A model generated the notes under the pieces. It did no database searches and had not been told where the DNA came from. It worked only from the letters and a program-made list of their open reading frames with translations. From Cephalotus follicularis (Eukaryota; Streptophyta; Magnoliopsida; Oxalidales; Cephalotaceae), in NCBI GenBank assembly GCA_001972305.1, contig BDDD01000117.1:372001-436000 (forward strand): a stretch of DNA of 64,000 nucleotides, written 5' to 3'. Numbering within the stretch: position 1 is the stretch's first letter; each line of letters begins with the position of its first letter. Both the position numbers and the translations under genes were made by a program. Below are positions 34,141-47,339 of this stretch, in pieces.

Positions 34141-37100
34141 GCAATATCCCGTTTTTTCCGTATAAAAATTTCATACCTTTTAAATTTAATTTTGTGGGCT
34201 GCTTATTTATTTTGGTATGTGAATTACCAATTTTTGTTTTGTTCTTGGCTGGGCTAAGTTGCTTCTAGCCTTGGGACGTTGCATAATGGTTTGTACATGA
34301 GTAAAGGAAATTATAAAACCTTTTTTTAAAAATAAATTTTACTTTACTTTAATTTTATTTTTCTCATTTTTCTCATTTTCTTTCTTTTTCCTTTTTCCTT
34401 TTTCCTTTTCTATTCTTTTCTTTTTCTCTCCTTTCTATCTCTCTCTCCCTTAAAATATTTCTCTCCTGCCTCTCACTCAGTCTCTCCCACACACGTCTCG
34501 CTCTCCCATATATCTCTCACTTTCCCATATCTCTCTCCATATTTCTCTCCCACGTCTCTCTCTCCCAATACATTTTCTTTCAAAAACAATGGCCACCTTC
34601 TATCTCTCTAACTTTTCTCTTTCTCTTTCGCTCCTAGACGTCGCCATTGTTACTGAGCTCCAAAAATTTCTAGCGTTTCCTCCCCCGGCATCCACATCAT
34701 TCAGGTTTGTTCCTCTATATTTTAGTTTAAGAAATCGTTTTGTTGTGTTATAAACCGAACCTCATGTGCAGGTTATTAAGCTCCCGTCCTTTCTTCTTTG
34801 TCTCTCTCTCTTTCTCGTCTGGACCTAACAAGTCTCAGAACTATCTGCGTTTCTCCTACGGTTTCTCTTCATTTAGGTTCATTTTCTTGTCTTGCTTTGA
34901 TGTGGACCACCGAACATGCAATGATTCATTCTGTCACCTTCCTTAAGCATAGCCTGTATGTTTTGTTTTTATTTGTCTGTATTTTTGCATCATTCGAGCT
35001 TCTGGTTGGTTTGCTTGCTTTGTAGACTCCACTGTTGCTCACAAAGTGTCACTTATGGTTCACGCTCAGTGCCCAAACCCTCCCTGGTTGAACTTTGTAT
35101 CCCCTATTTTAGTGTATATGTAATGTGTGTGTTGAGGGCAATGTCGAGTATAAGTGTGATGTTGTGTGTGTGCGGTGCTGTTGTGTGCAATCGATGTGTG
35201 AGAGTTTTGCATGCGGTGTGTGCAGTGAATGCGCCGTGCTGTGTAGTATGGGCAGTGCGTGTGTGTATGTGTTGTGAGCAGTGTATGTGTTGTGTATGTG
35301 TGCTATGTTGTTGTGTGCAGCCGGTGTGTGAGTGGAGTGGTGTCGTGGTGTTACTCTAGGATGTGGATGAACCATGTCTGCTCACAAATGTATTGTTTTA
35401 ATCCTCACCTTCGTCAACATACGTGGTAGCACTGTAAGCACACTTAAATTCATGTAAAGCGTCGATGTCATCCTCCTTTGTTTCTATAAAACGTTGACGC
35501 CTTTTCCTCAAAGTTTGAGTTTTATTTTATTATTATTTCTTTAAACGTTTAAGCGTCGCCTGTCTCTTCATAAACGTCAACGCTTATGCTAGAAAGAGTC
35601 GATGCTCTCGGCTTTGTTCTCAATAAAGCGTTGACACTTTTGCAAGGATTCCCAATTTCTAATTTGAATAGTTTTTATATCTTTTAGATAATTGTATTGA
35701 CCGAAGTGCTGTGTAAGGATTATTTGATCTTCTATAGAGGATAATTTTGGTGATTGTGTAAGGTATGAATGTCTTCCTTCTTGACAAACCTCGTTGATTT
35801 TATGGTAATAAATGTTATTTATATTTTTGAATAAGTGTATGGATTCTCCTTTCTTTAGGTTCTCTACCGGTTTATTAAAATAAATTTGGATTATGTTTTT
35901 AGTACGGATCTTCATTTCTTGATACACTCTTCTCGATTTTATTAGAATATAAATTCAGTTTTATTTTTGCGAATAAAATACGGATTCTTCGTTTTGGTTA
36001 TCATTCGGTTTTATCTGAATTGAATCTATTTTGTTTGAATGAGATGTACGGATTCTATCGTTCTTTGGCTATCTTAATCTAATTTCGTTTGAAACAATCC
36101 AGTTTCTCATTCCTGATTAATGTACTGATATTCGAACTCTGTTATGTTTTGGATTTTGATCTGTTAGGAAATAAAGTCAACTCTGATATTTTATGAGATT
36201 AAATATTTTTGATTTTATAAATTCAGCATGATTTTCCCTCATGAAAGTGTGCTAAGTTTTATGATACAAATTTTGTTATGAGCATGATTTTCAATTACGA
36301 AAGTATGCTGATTTTATGATATGATATGGATTGGTTTTGTGAGTAAACTAATATTTGGAAATGATTTTTTTGATAAAATCACTATTTTTGAAATACTGAG
36401 AATATATTTGTTTCCTACCTATGGAGGTACCATAGGCATGTCGTGGACCTGGCACAGGGAGATGACACTTCCGTAGTGGTGTGATTACTCTACGGCGTCT
36501 CTTAATATCTTGTGATAGGATATGGCCAACTGAGGTGTATGGATCAATCCTAGTTATTGTTAGATACAGATTTTGGGATTGATTGTGTAGTACCGTACAC
36601 GTCTTTCCGTTTGGCGAGTGGATTCTCCAGGATCCCCTGCACATATGCATGTATTTAATCCATTATTTCATCTCTCAGTATAAAACATGGATTTGGAAAG
36701 TTTGGAAACTGATATGCTATGATATGCATTTTCACTTTATGCTGATTTGTGAATCTATGTATATATGTATATGTTTTGCATGAATACCATTTCAGTTGCA
36801 TAAATTCGAATTATTTATGAATTGTTCTATTTTTTTTGTAAAAGATTTGTATCATTTCGTAAACTGTTTCGCCAACTGGTTCGTAAATTGATTTGTTGCG
36901 AAAAATGTTTTATTTCGAATATTGTAATTTCGAATACTGTTTTGTATTGGACACTGTTCTGTTTCGTTTTGTTTTGTTTTCGTAAACCGTTCAATTCTGT
37001 TTTGTACTTTTCTGATTCGTATATGCTTTGTTTCGTAACTGCTATGTTTTGTAAACTGTTTTATGATTCTATATCCGTACTGAGGTTTGCTCGGCCGCGT

Positions 37101-37272
37101 TTTTGTTTTCCATGTGGCAGGTATTTCGAAGCTTTGGGGGGAAAATGTGTGATAAGAGGAACACCTATAGTTTGAGGATTTCTTAGGAGTTGATTTCTTC
37201 TTGTAAAGTTATGATTTTCAGAATTTTGATTTTAAAACTATGTTATGTTATTAGATTATGTTTTAGACCACC
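34141..37272 (+). repeat. B left LTR body
   Basis: The main piece of B. It contains a long CT-rich tract (34360-34570), a GT-rich low-complexity stretch (35110-35345), a set of AAAGCGTCGACGC-like words (35455-35650), an AT-rich coding-like stretch on the minus strand (35600-35850), and then sequence close to M from about 35840 on (for example 'TTATTAAAATAAATTTGGAT'). The GT-rich stretch and the 35400-35840 block have no clear counterpart in M. Confidence 0.7.
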
Positions 37273-39823
37273 TGTCACACCCCGCCCTTCGATTCCCTTA
37301 GGCACAAGCATATGTGGTGATATCAGAAAATAACTATGATATTCCAGCATTCCATTAAACAATTCAAATAATATAAGCGAAAGCGCTCAAGAAGCCGGAA
37401 TATAAACTACAAGTCATCCGCACGCAGCCCATACTACGTGCAGGCACAATCCAACAATATCCTTGTACATAAGGAAAGTACAACAACATCACGAGGTATG
37501 AACCGTTCATTACAATACAGTACATCATAAAAATAACAACCTTAAGATAGAAAGAAGCTCTCCAAAAGCTTCAGCAGCACCCTCCAACGACTTCGCTTAA
37601 TCTGAAATTGTATGGGGTTAGCCGTTGTTCTCACTTGGCTAAGTAGGAAGATAATGCATGCTAAGGAATATATGGATGCAACATGTATGAAATTTTATAT
37701 TAAAATAACAATTAAGTATTCCAATATATAAGCAACCATGCCGAGTGGCCATAGACAATACAATGCAAGAATACCGCACAAGGGTACAATCAATTCATAC
37801 TGTGGTTTGGGTGTCACATGTCGCTAATTCCTAGCTCCAACTGTGCACCACCTAACTATCACCCTACACTCCGAAGATGATAGATAAGGTAACATTTACT
37901 ACCGGCATTAGCGGGCAGCTTAACAATAAGATATGCATTGCAGACAGTTTGGGTGTGTACTCTAGCCAACTCTTGGCACATAGGACCACCTCCGTTAGCC
38001 AGTGACATTTGCCATCACTCGACTAATCGGCAATAACATAGACAATCAATTCAATCAATTCAGTTCAAGAATAATATTATATATATATATATAATATGCA
38101 ATATGAAAGTTGTTTTCTTTAGAAACATTTAACAATTCATTGATCTTACATCTCACAGGAGGAAAACGATATCAGTACAATAGTGGTTCCCAGTTGGAGA
38201 ACAAAACAGTAGGTACCTCTCATAGGACGAGAACAGTAAATCATTAGCAATAAGTTTTCATTTTGAAACCATTAGTAAAAATCCGTATCAGTGCTTATAG
38301 CACTTAGTTTGGTTTAATCATTGAAAATAAGGAAACAATAGTGTTTAAGAACACTCACTGGTATATACTAATTAACAGTAGCATATACAACAACAATAGT
38401 AAAGACAGTAGCAATTTCAAGACATTCAATGAGGTCATTGTGTACCATAGTCATTTATGTGCAACTCACATAAGGAGTGCATACTTGTTTAGATTCTGGA
38501 ATGTAATTGTATATAAGGCCAGGATTGATTGTTCTAATCATCCATATATGGGCCAAGTTAATTACATTCAAATTGAGGCCCAAACAGGACATATATCAGA
38601 ATTTCAACCCAGGACAGTCGGCTATTCTCAAGAACAGTCGGCTGTTTTGATTGAGTAGTCGACTGGATAGATTGAGTAGTCGACTGTCATGAAGAACAGT
38701 CGACTGCTTTGCCCAGAAAATGCAGGCAGTAACAGGTTGTATATTTCAATGCCTAATACAAAACCAATCAATGCATTCAATCAAGCAGAAAATAACCATA
38801 CATGATATGCATACTCATATCTTCCAAAATATGTCATTACCCCTACCTCAATTGCTATCCTGAGATCAATTGAGATTGATCTCTCTCTTTGAGTTTCCAA
38901 GCCTTTTCACCAACCAATCTTCCAAAATCCAGTAATTATTTATCTTTGCATGTTACAGAAGAGGTATATATGTATAGTCAGTATACACATACTTAGAGAC
39001 AACTATAACAACAACTATAATCGAATCACAGGCTTATCAACAATTCCTTAACTCCACTTTCACATTTAACCACTTCCATTACAATTTCTATCTCCAATTT
39101 CAGCTTATTACTGGTGTTCATGTTTAATCAGTGGTTATAGGACGAATGTGATACTATTTAACTATAACCTTAATAATAAAAGAACTTGGAGCTTACCAGG
39201 AAATCCAAGCTTCAAGTCCTCCTTTGCACTCTAATCCTTCAACATGCATCCAATTGCCAACAGCTACTGTCCAGAGTTTCCTTCTCTCTCAAGTGTTTTC
39301 AACATTCATACTCTAATCTAACAGCTGATATAGAGGCTTAGGAGCTTTAGAATTCGCCAGATTCTCATTAACTCAGCCTTCTCTTTTCTCTCTCTCACAT
39401 GTTCACTCCTCTCTCATTTTTTCTATCTTTTTCTCACCACTATGATGTGATTACAGGTTGCAGGTCTGCAGAGTACATGCAAGGTACACCTTTTGCATGT
39501 GAGGCAGCTGCTGGCTTCGCATAACACCTGTCCACCATGTCTTGCCTCTGCCCTGTCTCATTTGCATGCGCAGACACCTGTTATCTACCATTCCAGTCGA
39601 CTGTCTTTAACAGGCAGTCGACTGTCACACCACGCATCAGGCAGTCAACTGTTACCTTGTGACAGTCGGCTGTCGATGGCTGCTTTTGGTTATTTTAGGT
39701 TCATTTGCTCAATTAAATTAAAAACCACAATCCATAAAATAATTGGATAATTAATCTCAATTAAAATGTATATTTTATTTAAAATTAGAGCAATATACAT
39801 TAATTAAAATTGCGGTTATTACA
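37273..39823 (-). mobile_element. Solo LTR D
   Basis: 2551 bases, TGTCACACCCCGCCC...GCGGTTATTACA, with flanks CCACC (37268-37272) and CCACT (39824-39828). It lies in B, next to I. It has the same family as E, in opposite orientation: its right end is the complement of E's start near 43768. Two CAGTCGACTG clusters lie at about 38612-38706 and 39590-39680. A block at 37800-38030 resembles the duplicated block of the L LTR. No internal coding was found. Confidence 0.8.
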
Positions 39824-41666
39824 CCACTACGTAGTAACTTGCAGACTATACTGATTATGTAACACCCCGTACCATTTTGGAGCTTTAAGAGTTCTTTTTA
39901 AGTTGATAAATATGCTTTCTTTTGAGTTTTGGGCTTATGTGTAATAATGGACAAGAGAAGGATATGTTAAGCCAAGGTTTAAGTGAGATTTGTGAAAGTT
40001 GGAGGACTTAAGTGCAAAGCTTCTTGAGGAAGATTACAGCCTTCAAGACAAATGATGGCTTAAGTTGGGATTAGTGTGGGGATATCTTGAGTTTTACCTA
40101 TCCATTCTTCTAGCTTCAGCAGGTTAGAGAGTTTTAGTTTTCTTCTTCTTCTTCTTCGTTCTTGTGCCTGGACCAGTAGCGGTTGAAGCTTTCCCAGCGC
40201 AGCAGTGGAAGAAGCAGACAAGGTAAAGGAAAGAAGCAGATAAGCCAGAGGAAGAGAGTAGCAGAGAACAAGGGACATTAGCGTCCAAGGAAGTGGCAAG
40301 AACTGTGAGTGGGACAACCTTTCTTTTAAAGCATTTTATTGTTCATCTTATTTTATTGAGATTCCTTCTCCTCAGCTTCAATTTGAGAAAGTGAGTTATG
40401 ATGGGAAGTTGATTTCCCTAATGTCTTATGTTATCCATTCTTTTTGAGTGGAGTGTTCCCAGAGCCCAGAGCAAAGAAAGATGTTAAGCATCTATATATC
40501 GTTCATATTCGGATGAGATGACGTGTACGTGTTCACCCCCCTCCTCAGCGTACCTATTGTCTATGATGTGTTGTTGAGCGAGTCTGCCCCCAAGTTCCAT
40601 ACATGGATCTCCTTACATTGTGGCTAGGATAGTGTACAGTGTGAGTGCAGCCGAACACACATGTACAAGCTCCTTCCTGCTCGGCCTATCATCACAAGAT
40701 GAGAAGTTGAGTGAGTCTGTCCCTGGGTTCCATACCTGGATCCCCTTGCATTGTTGCTAGGACAATGTATAGAGGTGAGTACAGTTGAGCTAAGTTATCA
40801 GATATAGTAGCATAGAGAGCCTTTCAGTAGCTTTTCCAGAGGAGGACCTTGTCCTTCGGACTTTTAGTCCCCACCCAAGAGTCAATGAAGCAGTAAGAAA
40901 GTACAGATGAGTCGGCAGGTAAGCTGTCTAACTCGGCTTAGACCGAAATAACAGAAAGTATAGATGAGTCGGCAGGTAAGCTGCCCAGGTCGGCTTAGGC
41001 CAAAAACCATCTCAGCTCAGGCCACTATAAGTTGGCAAGTATATTTATGTAATCAGCAAATTAAGCACAGTAGAGAAAAGCCAGCTCTAGCTTAGTTGTT
41101 CTCCTTGGGTGTTTAGCCAGGAAGGACCCCAGTTCTTTTCAGATCACTCTCTTTTAATCAGTTGTATTCTAAATTTATTTTAGCTTTCATGAATATTCTA
41201 GAACTAGCTAAGTAGAGAAAAGAGTAAGTTTTCTTCAAGTACTTTGAGCGTTCTTTATTGTATGCCATGAGATATGCTTTGTATACAGTCTTTTCCCCAG
41301 TTTGGATAGTTAATCTTGCTAATGGTAAGATTTTCTTCAGCGCATTCCATTTTATGGATGCATCAGAGGATGTTTTGTTCCCAGTCACTTAGTCAGTTGG
41401 ACTAATCCCCTCACAGATTATTTTGCAGAACAGCCAGCCGGAGGAGACCCTCCAGCTCAGCAGTAGATAGCTCAACAAGGTAGTTTTTTGAGCTCAGCAC
41501 CAGGGAACTCCAGCTTGGGTGTAACGACCCGAATTTCCATTAAAGATATTAATTATGGAAAGATGATTTCTATTGTGTAATTGGCAAATATTTCAAGGGA
41601 CCCGTAGTATGACCCTACGCTTAGGGGGTTCGGCTCCCCGGTGAGCGGATGGGGGGTCCCACTACC

Positions 41667-41701
41667 GGGCCAGGGGGCAGGGGCTCGGGGGCAGCGCCCC
41701 C
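41667..41701 (+). other. G-run cluster overlapping a GC hairpin
   Basis: Four G-runs (41667-41669, 41673-41677, 41680-41683, 41687-41691) satisfy the simple G-quadruplex pattern. The last run also pairs as GGGGGC-AGC-GCCCCC (41687-41701). G's related LTR lacks this block. Confidence 0.6.
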
Positions 41702-42899
41702 GGAAGAAAATTGAAATTGGTTATTGCCTTCGATTGGAAATTCAGGCTTAAGCGCCGACAGTTCCAGGTAAAGAGTCGACACTTTGGAGGCAACCGGCAA
41801 CGCTTACGAGAAAGCGTCATCGCTTTGGAGGCAACCGATGACGCTCGAAATGTAAGCTTCGACGCTTTGAGATAAAGTATTGAAGTTGACCTGGATGAGA
41901 CTTAAAGCGGCGATGCTTTGTAGGAAAGCGTCACCGCTTTAGTCGGGATAGAAGTTGGAGAACTCAGGATAAGCCCGTGACCGGCAACGCTTAGGGATAA
42001 AGAGTCGACGCTTTGCCCTGTGTCAGGTGCAGAATTCTAGCTTTTTATCCTGTTTCAGAGGATTTAAATGGATTTTAGGACATGGGTCAAGCAAGGGAAT
42101 TAAGACTTATGTTTTTCTGCAGGAAAGGGGCAGGTGGCATCATTGGATTGGATGGAATTCCATCACATGGGCAACTAGGAGGCAAGCTCACATGGGCGAG
42201 GTCATGGATGACACCATGCAAGCTTGGCCTCCAAGTTTCTCTCCCTCCTTATATATGTGTGCATTCTCAGCTGAACAAAGGGTTGGTTTCTGCTGAGTTT
42301 AGAGAGGAGGATGCTTGGGAGAGAAGAAGAGGAGGAGATCAAGTGAGGTAAGGAAATTCTATACCCATTTTCACTAAAGTTTCCTCTGTTTTAATTCCAA
42401 ATTATGCAGTAGATAGTTTTATCGATATCTTGCTCATTTCTTGATGAAATTTCAAATGGTTTAATGTTTTGGAAACTTCAAGATGTCTACTTTAACTGTT
42501 ATGTTTTATTCTTCTCTAAATTCTATCGAATTCTTGATGAGAATCCATGTTTCATTCTACTGCTCATGTTTTGTTTTCTTATAGAAGCTTTGATTTAAAA
42601 ATTCATAGCGGATTCGATTCTCAACCAATTTTTATGATATTGAGGTTTCTGAATTCATAAATATGTATGCTTTAATGTTTATGTTTTAAGTTTTCTATGA
42701 AAGTGATTTTTTCTATATGAAATATCTATTTTGGAAAAGTTATGCAAAGTTGTTTTATAAAGGTTTTTGAGTTAAATTACTCAAAGCAATGAAAATGCTT
42801 TATGGATTGTGAAAGGAAATGAAATGAAGGTTTATATATGGACAACCGGTTTCGGAAATGTTTTCGAATGATGTTTTATGAATTCTTTGAGTTGATCAC

Positions 42900-43245
42900 T
42901 CAAGGTATTAAGAAAGATTTATGAAATGGTTTTATGAATGCATTTGAGTTAATTACTCAAATGAAGAGAAATGTTTTATGAAGAGAAATGTTTTATGAAT
43001 GCATTTGAGTTAATTACTCAAATGAAGAGAAATGTTTTATGAATGCATTTGAGTTAATTACTCAAATGAAGAGAAATGTTTTATGTATGCATTTGAGCTA
43101 ACTATTGAAATGAAGAGAAATGTTTTATGAATGCATTTGAGTTAAGTACTCAAATGATGAGAAATGTTTTATGAATGCATTTGAGTTAATCACTCAAATG
43201 AAGAGAAATGTGTTATGAATGCTTTGAGTTGGTCACTCAAAGTAT
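42900..43245 (+). repeat. 44-base tandem array in H
   Basis: About seven imperfect copies of a 44-base unit, each with a near-perfect inverted repeat TTGAGTTAATTACTCAA followed by ATGAAGAGAAATGTTTTATG. G's related LTR has only a single, diverged counterpart near 52595-52640, so the array grew in H or its recent source. Confidence 0.88.
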
Positions 43246-46200
43246 TATGAAAAGTTTTATCAAATGAATGAACAACTACTGGATTGCGATCCAGTGAGGA
43301 TTAATCTCATAAAGATTAATGAATGAACCACCCTTGGATGGCGATCCAAGGGGAAAGAATCCGAGATGGATTAATGTTAATGGAGCGTAAAGTGCTCGTT
43401 GACATGCATGTGATGTAAGGATAGTAATCGGGGAGTGCACAATGCCCCGGTGAAGGGGTGTGAAAGGGTTCATTAAAGGTTCACAACCATTAAGTTTTAT
43501 GAAATGTTCTGTTTCATGAGATATGAACAGAAAAAGGGTAGGTTTTAAAGATTTTTTGTTTATGAATGTGAAGAAAATGATTTTAATGATGTTTTCAAGT
43601 ATGGCTGTGATACAAGCCAAAAGAAGGTATGATTGGAAAACGTTTTTGATTGTTTTCAAGTATGCTGGTTATATATACCAGAAAATGTAAGATTTTAGAA
43701 ATGTTCTGGTTTTATAAAACTAGAAGATGATTTTCAATGATGTTTTGAAAGGTATGATGTTGAAACGTGTCATAGCCGCAATTTCAACTAATGTATATTG
43801 CTTCAATTTTAAATAAAATGTACATTTTAGTTGAGATTATTTATCCAATTATCACAATAATTGTGTTTAGTGAATGCTTGGATTGGTTTGAAATACAAAT
43901 TGGTAAAACAAACTTAAGGAACCCTAAAACCAACTCAAACAGCCGACTGTCACAGGGTAACAGTCGACTGGTTGATTCGTGGAAGAGACAGTCGACTGTC
44001 ACAGGATGACAGTCGACTGGAGTGGCACAGAACAGGCATCTGGCATGCACAGAGACAGTGATGGCAAGTGTTCTAATCGTGGCATGCATGTGGGATGCGT
44101 GTCACCAGCTGCCATAACATGCAATGGGAGTGCCTTGCATGTCCTCTATTCCTTCTGCAAGAATTGCAGACTTGCAACCTGCAAAAACAGAAGAGGAAGA
44201 GTGAGGAGAGGTGCATGTGAGAGAGAGAAGGAAAAGAGGGAAGGTAGAGTTAATGGGATCCTAACGAATTCTAAGACTCTAAGCCTTTATATCAGCTGTG
44301 AAGAGCTGATTTGAGTGATAGAAAACACTGAGGAGAAGAAATTTAAGGAGAGAAAATATCTTCTTGGAACTTGCATGTTAGAGTGTTTAAGGAGAGTGAA
44401 GCTTTGATTCTCCTGGTAAGTCACTAATATGAATTCCTTAATGTTGTTATGGTTAATAGCTAGGAAAAATAGACTAGGATTAGATATCCATATCTTCTGT
44501 TAACATGATTAAGAGTTAATAAGTCGAATTGAGATAGAAATGGTAAATGGTCCAATAAAGGTTGAAACTTATGAGCAAATGATAAGCCACTAGTTGGATA
44601 TTAGGTTGTTAGTGGATTAAATGTAATAACAATAGTAATATATATCCACTGTTGACATAAGGATGAATGATTAAACCTAGAAATTAAGATGAAATTAGAA
44701 GTTGTTTAATAAGTGAAAGAGAGACTTAATGGAATTGTGATAAGATACTGTTGGAGTAGTAATTGTATCTGGATAATTAGTTCAACTTACTGATTAAATG
44801 ACTGAACCTTCGAGCATGCATTGTATAGATCAATTCTGCTGAGATTGGTAGGTTAAATCGATGAAAGAGCTTTGGACTTTAAAGAGAGAAATCAATCCAA
44901 ATTGATTTCGGAATAGCACTTAAGGTAGGGGTAATGACATGTTTTTGAAGATATAATTATGCATATCGTGTATGGTTATTTTCTGTTTGACTGCATCCGT
45001 TGATTGAGTTAGTATTTGGACATTGAAATAAATAACCTGCTACTGCCTGCCATTTTCTGGGCAAAGCAGTCGAGTGTTTTTCATGACAGTTGACTACTCA
45101 AACGAACCAGTCGACTCTTAAGAACAAACAGTCGACTACTCAACCAAACAGCCGACTGTTCTTGGAAACAGCCGATTGTTCTTGGAAACAGCCGACTGTC
45201 CTGAGATAAAATTCTGATATAAGGTTATGTTAGGCCTTAAATTGAATGTAATTAACCTGGCCTCCATATGTGATGACTGTAACAGTCAATCTTGGCCTTA
45301 TACAATTACATTTTAGAATTTAAACAATGTATATACTCCTTGTGAGAATTTTAAAAGAATGACTAGGGCATACAATGACCTTATTCAACCCTTGGATTGC
45401 TATTGTGCTTACTGTTTTGCTGTATATGCTACTGTTATAATTAGTATATACTGTTTTGGGTGTTCATTAACACAACTGTCCCTTATTTTCAAATGATTGA
45501 ATCAACTAGTGCTTTAAGCACAAATATGAGTTCCTTACGGTTTTCAAAATGGAAATGTATAATGCCAAATGATTACTGTTTTCCCTCCAATGAGAGGTAC
45601 TATTATTGTACTGAATATCGTTTTCCTCCTATAAGATGTACGATTACTGAATTGTTAAATGTTTGAAAAGAAAACAACCTTATATTACATTTTAAAACTT
45701 ATGTAATATTACTACTGAATTGATTGAATTGTTGTCTATGCTATTGCCGTTAGTCGAGTGATAGGAGACATCACTGGCTACGGAGGTGGTCCTATGTTCT
45801 AGTAGTTGGCTAGAGTACCCACCCAAACTGTCTGCAATACAGATCTTGATTGTTAAACTGCCCGCTAATGCTGGTAGTAATTGACCTGATCTATCATCTC
45901 CGAAGTGAGGGGTGATAAAGAGGTGGTACACAGTTTGTGCTAGGAGTTAGTGACATGTGACACCCAAACCACTGTACTGATTGATTGTACCCTTGTGCGG
46001 TATTCTTGCATTGTATTGTCTATGGCCACTTGGCATGGTTCCTTATATATTGGAATACTTAATTATGTTATTTTCAATATAAAATGTCATACATGTTCCA
46101 TTTATATATTCCTTAACATGCATTATATTTCCCTACTTAGCCAAGTGAGGACAACGGCTAACCCCCTACAATTTTAGATTAAGCGAAGACGTATGGGAAG

Positions 46201-47339
46201 TGTTGCTGAAGCTCAGAGAGTTTTTTTATCTACTTAAGGTTGTTATTCTTATGTCGTATTATTTTGTAATGAACGGTTCACACTCCGTCGTCGTCGTTGT
46301 TGTTGGGTTTTAGTCCCTATCCTAAGTTTTAATGACTACAAATTTGCATTTAACTTGTTTGCTTAATGCGCAAGACATTAGAAAGTTTGCTGCAAAGGCA
46401 AAAATCTTCTGCAGGACAAAAGACATTGACCTTCCAGAAAAGAAGTCGACGTCCGTACAAAAGAAGTCGATCCCTATAAGAAAGACATCGACGTCTTTCT
46501 TCCGCAAAGTTACAGGACAAATTCTGGTGAAGACATCGATCCATACAGTCAAAGAAGTCGACGTCCGTACAAAAGAAGTCGATCCCTTTCATAAGACATC
46601 GACGTCTTTCAAGTTCAACCTGCCAAAACCAGAAAAGACATCGACCCAGGAAGAAGTAGTCGACATGATGTTCATACATTCAAATGCCTGGAGATTTCCC
46701 AGAAATGACATCGACGCCTTTAAAAAGACATCAACGTCTTTTTAAATGGACAGACCCGGAAAACATGGAACAACAAGTTGACGAACTTTCAACGGCAAAT
46801 ATCAGAAAAGACATCGACACCTTTTGAAAGACATCGACGTCTTTCTGACAGAAGAGACTAAAACAAAGCTGCATTAACAAAATGTTATATCCAATATGCC
46901 CAAGACTTTTGCAACGGCTATAATTTGAAGAATGCAATAAATAAAAGCCAAGAAACAAGCTCAAAGTGACCAAGAAACAATTCTTAAACATCCTATCACA
47001 AAAGCTCAACCTGCACATATACAAAGAGAAGAACATCAAGCTTTTGCTAAACACTTTCATACCCAAAGCTTGCAATCTATTTACACTTTTATATCCAACC
47101 TGTGAGAGGTTATTTGTAAACACATATTATCTTTACAATTCATTCATTGTAAAAGAGGGGAGTGAACCCTTGTAAGGTGTTTGATTGATTTGCACCCGGA
47201 ACCCAAAATCAAGTGTAAGGTGTTTGTTGTAATGACCCAAGTTTCTATGTAAGATATTATTTATGGAATATGATTGCTATTGTGTATATTGGCAGATAGT
47301 TTAAGGGACCCGTAGTATGACCGTACACTCGTAGAGTTT

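Noticed and set aside
35109-35375. His/Thr-rich frame on the minus strand
   Set aside because: It is the translation of a GT-rich low-complexity stretch in B; the opposite strand is open too.
42900-43245. CRISPR-like array
   Set aside because: Units are contiguous imperfect tandem repeats with no unique spacers, in plant DNA; it is ordinary tandem duplication.
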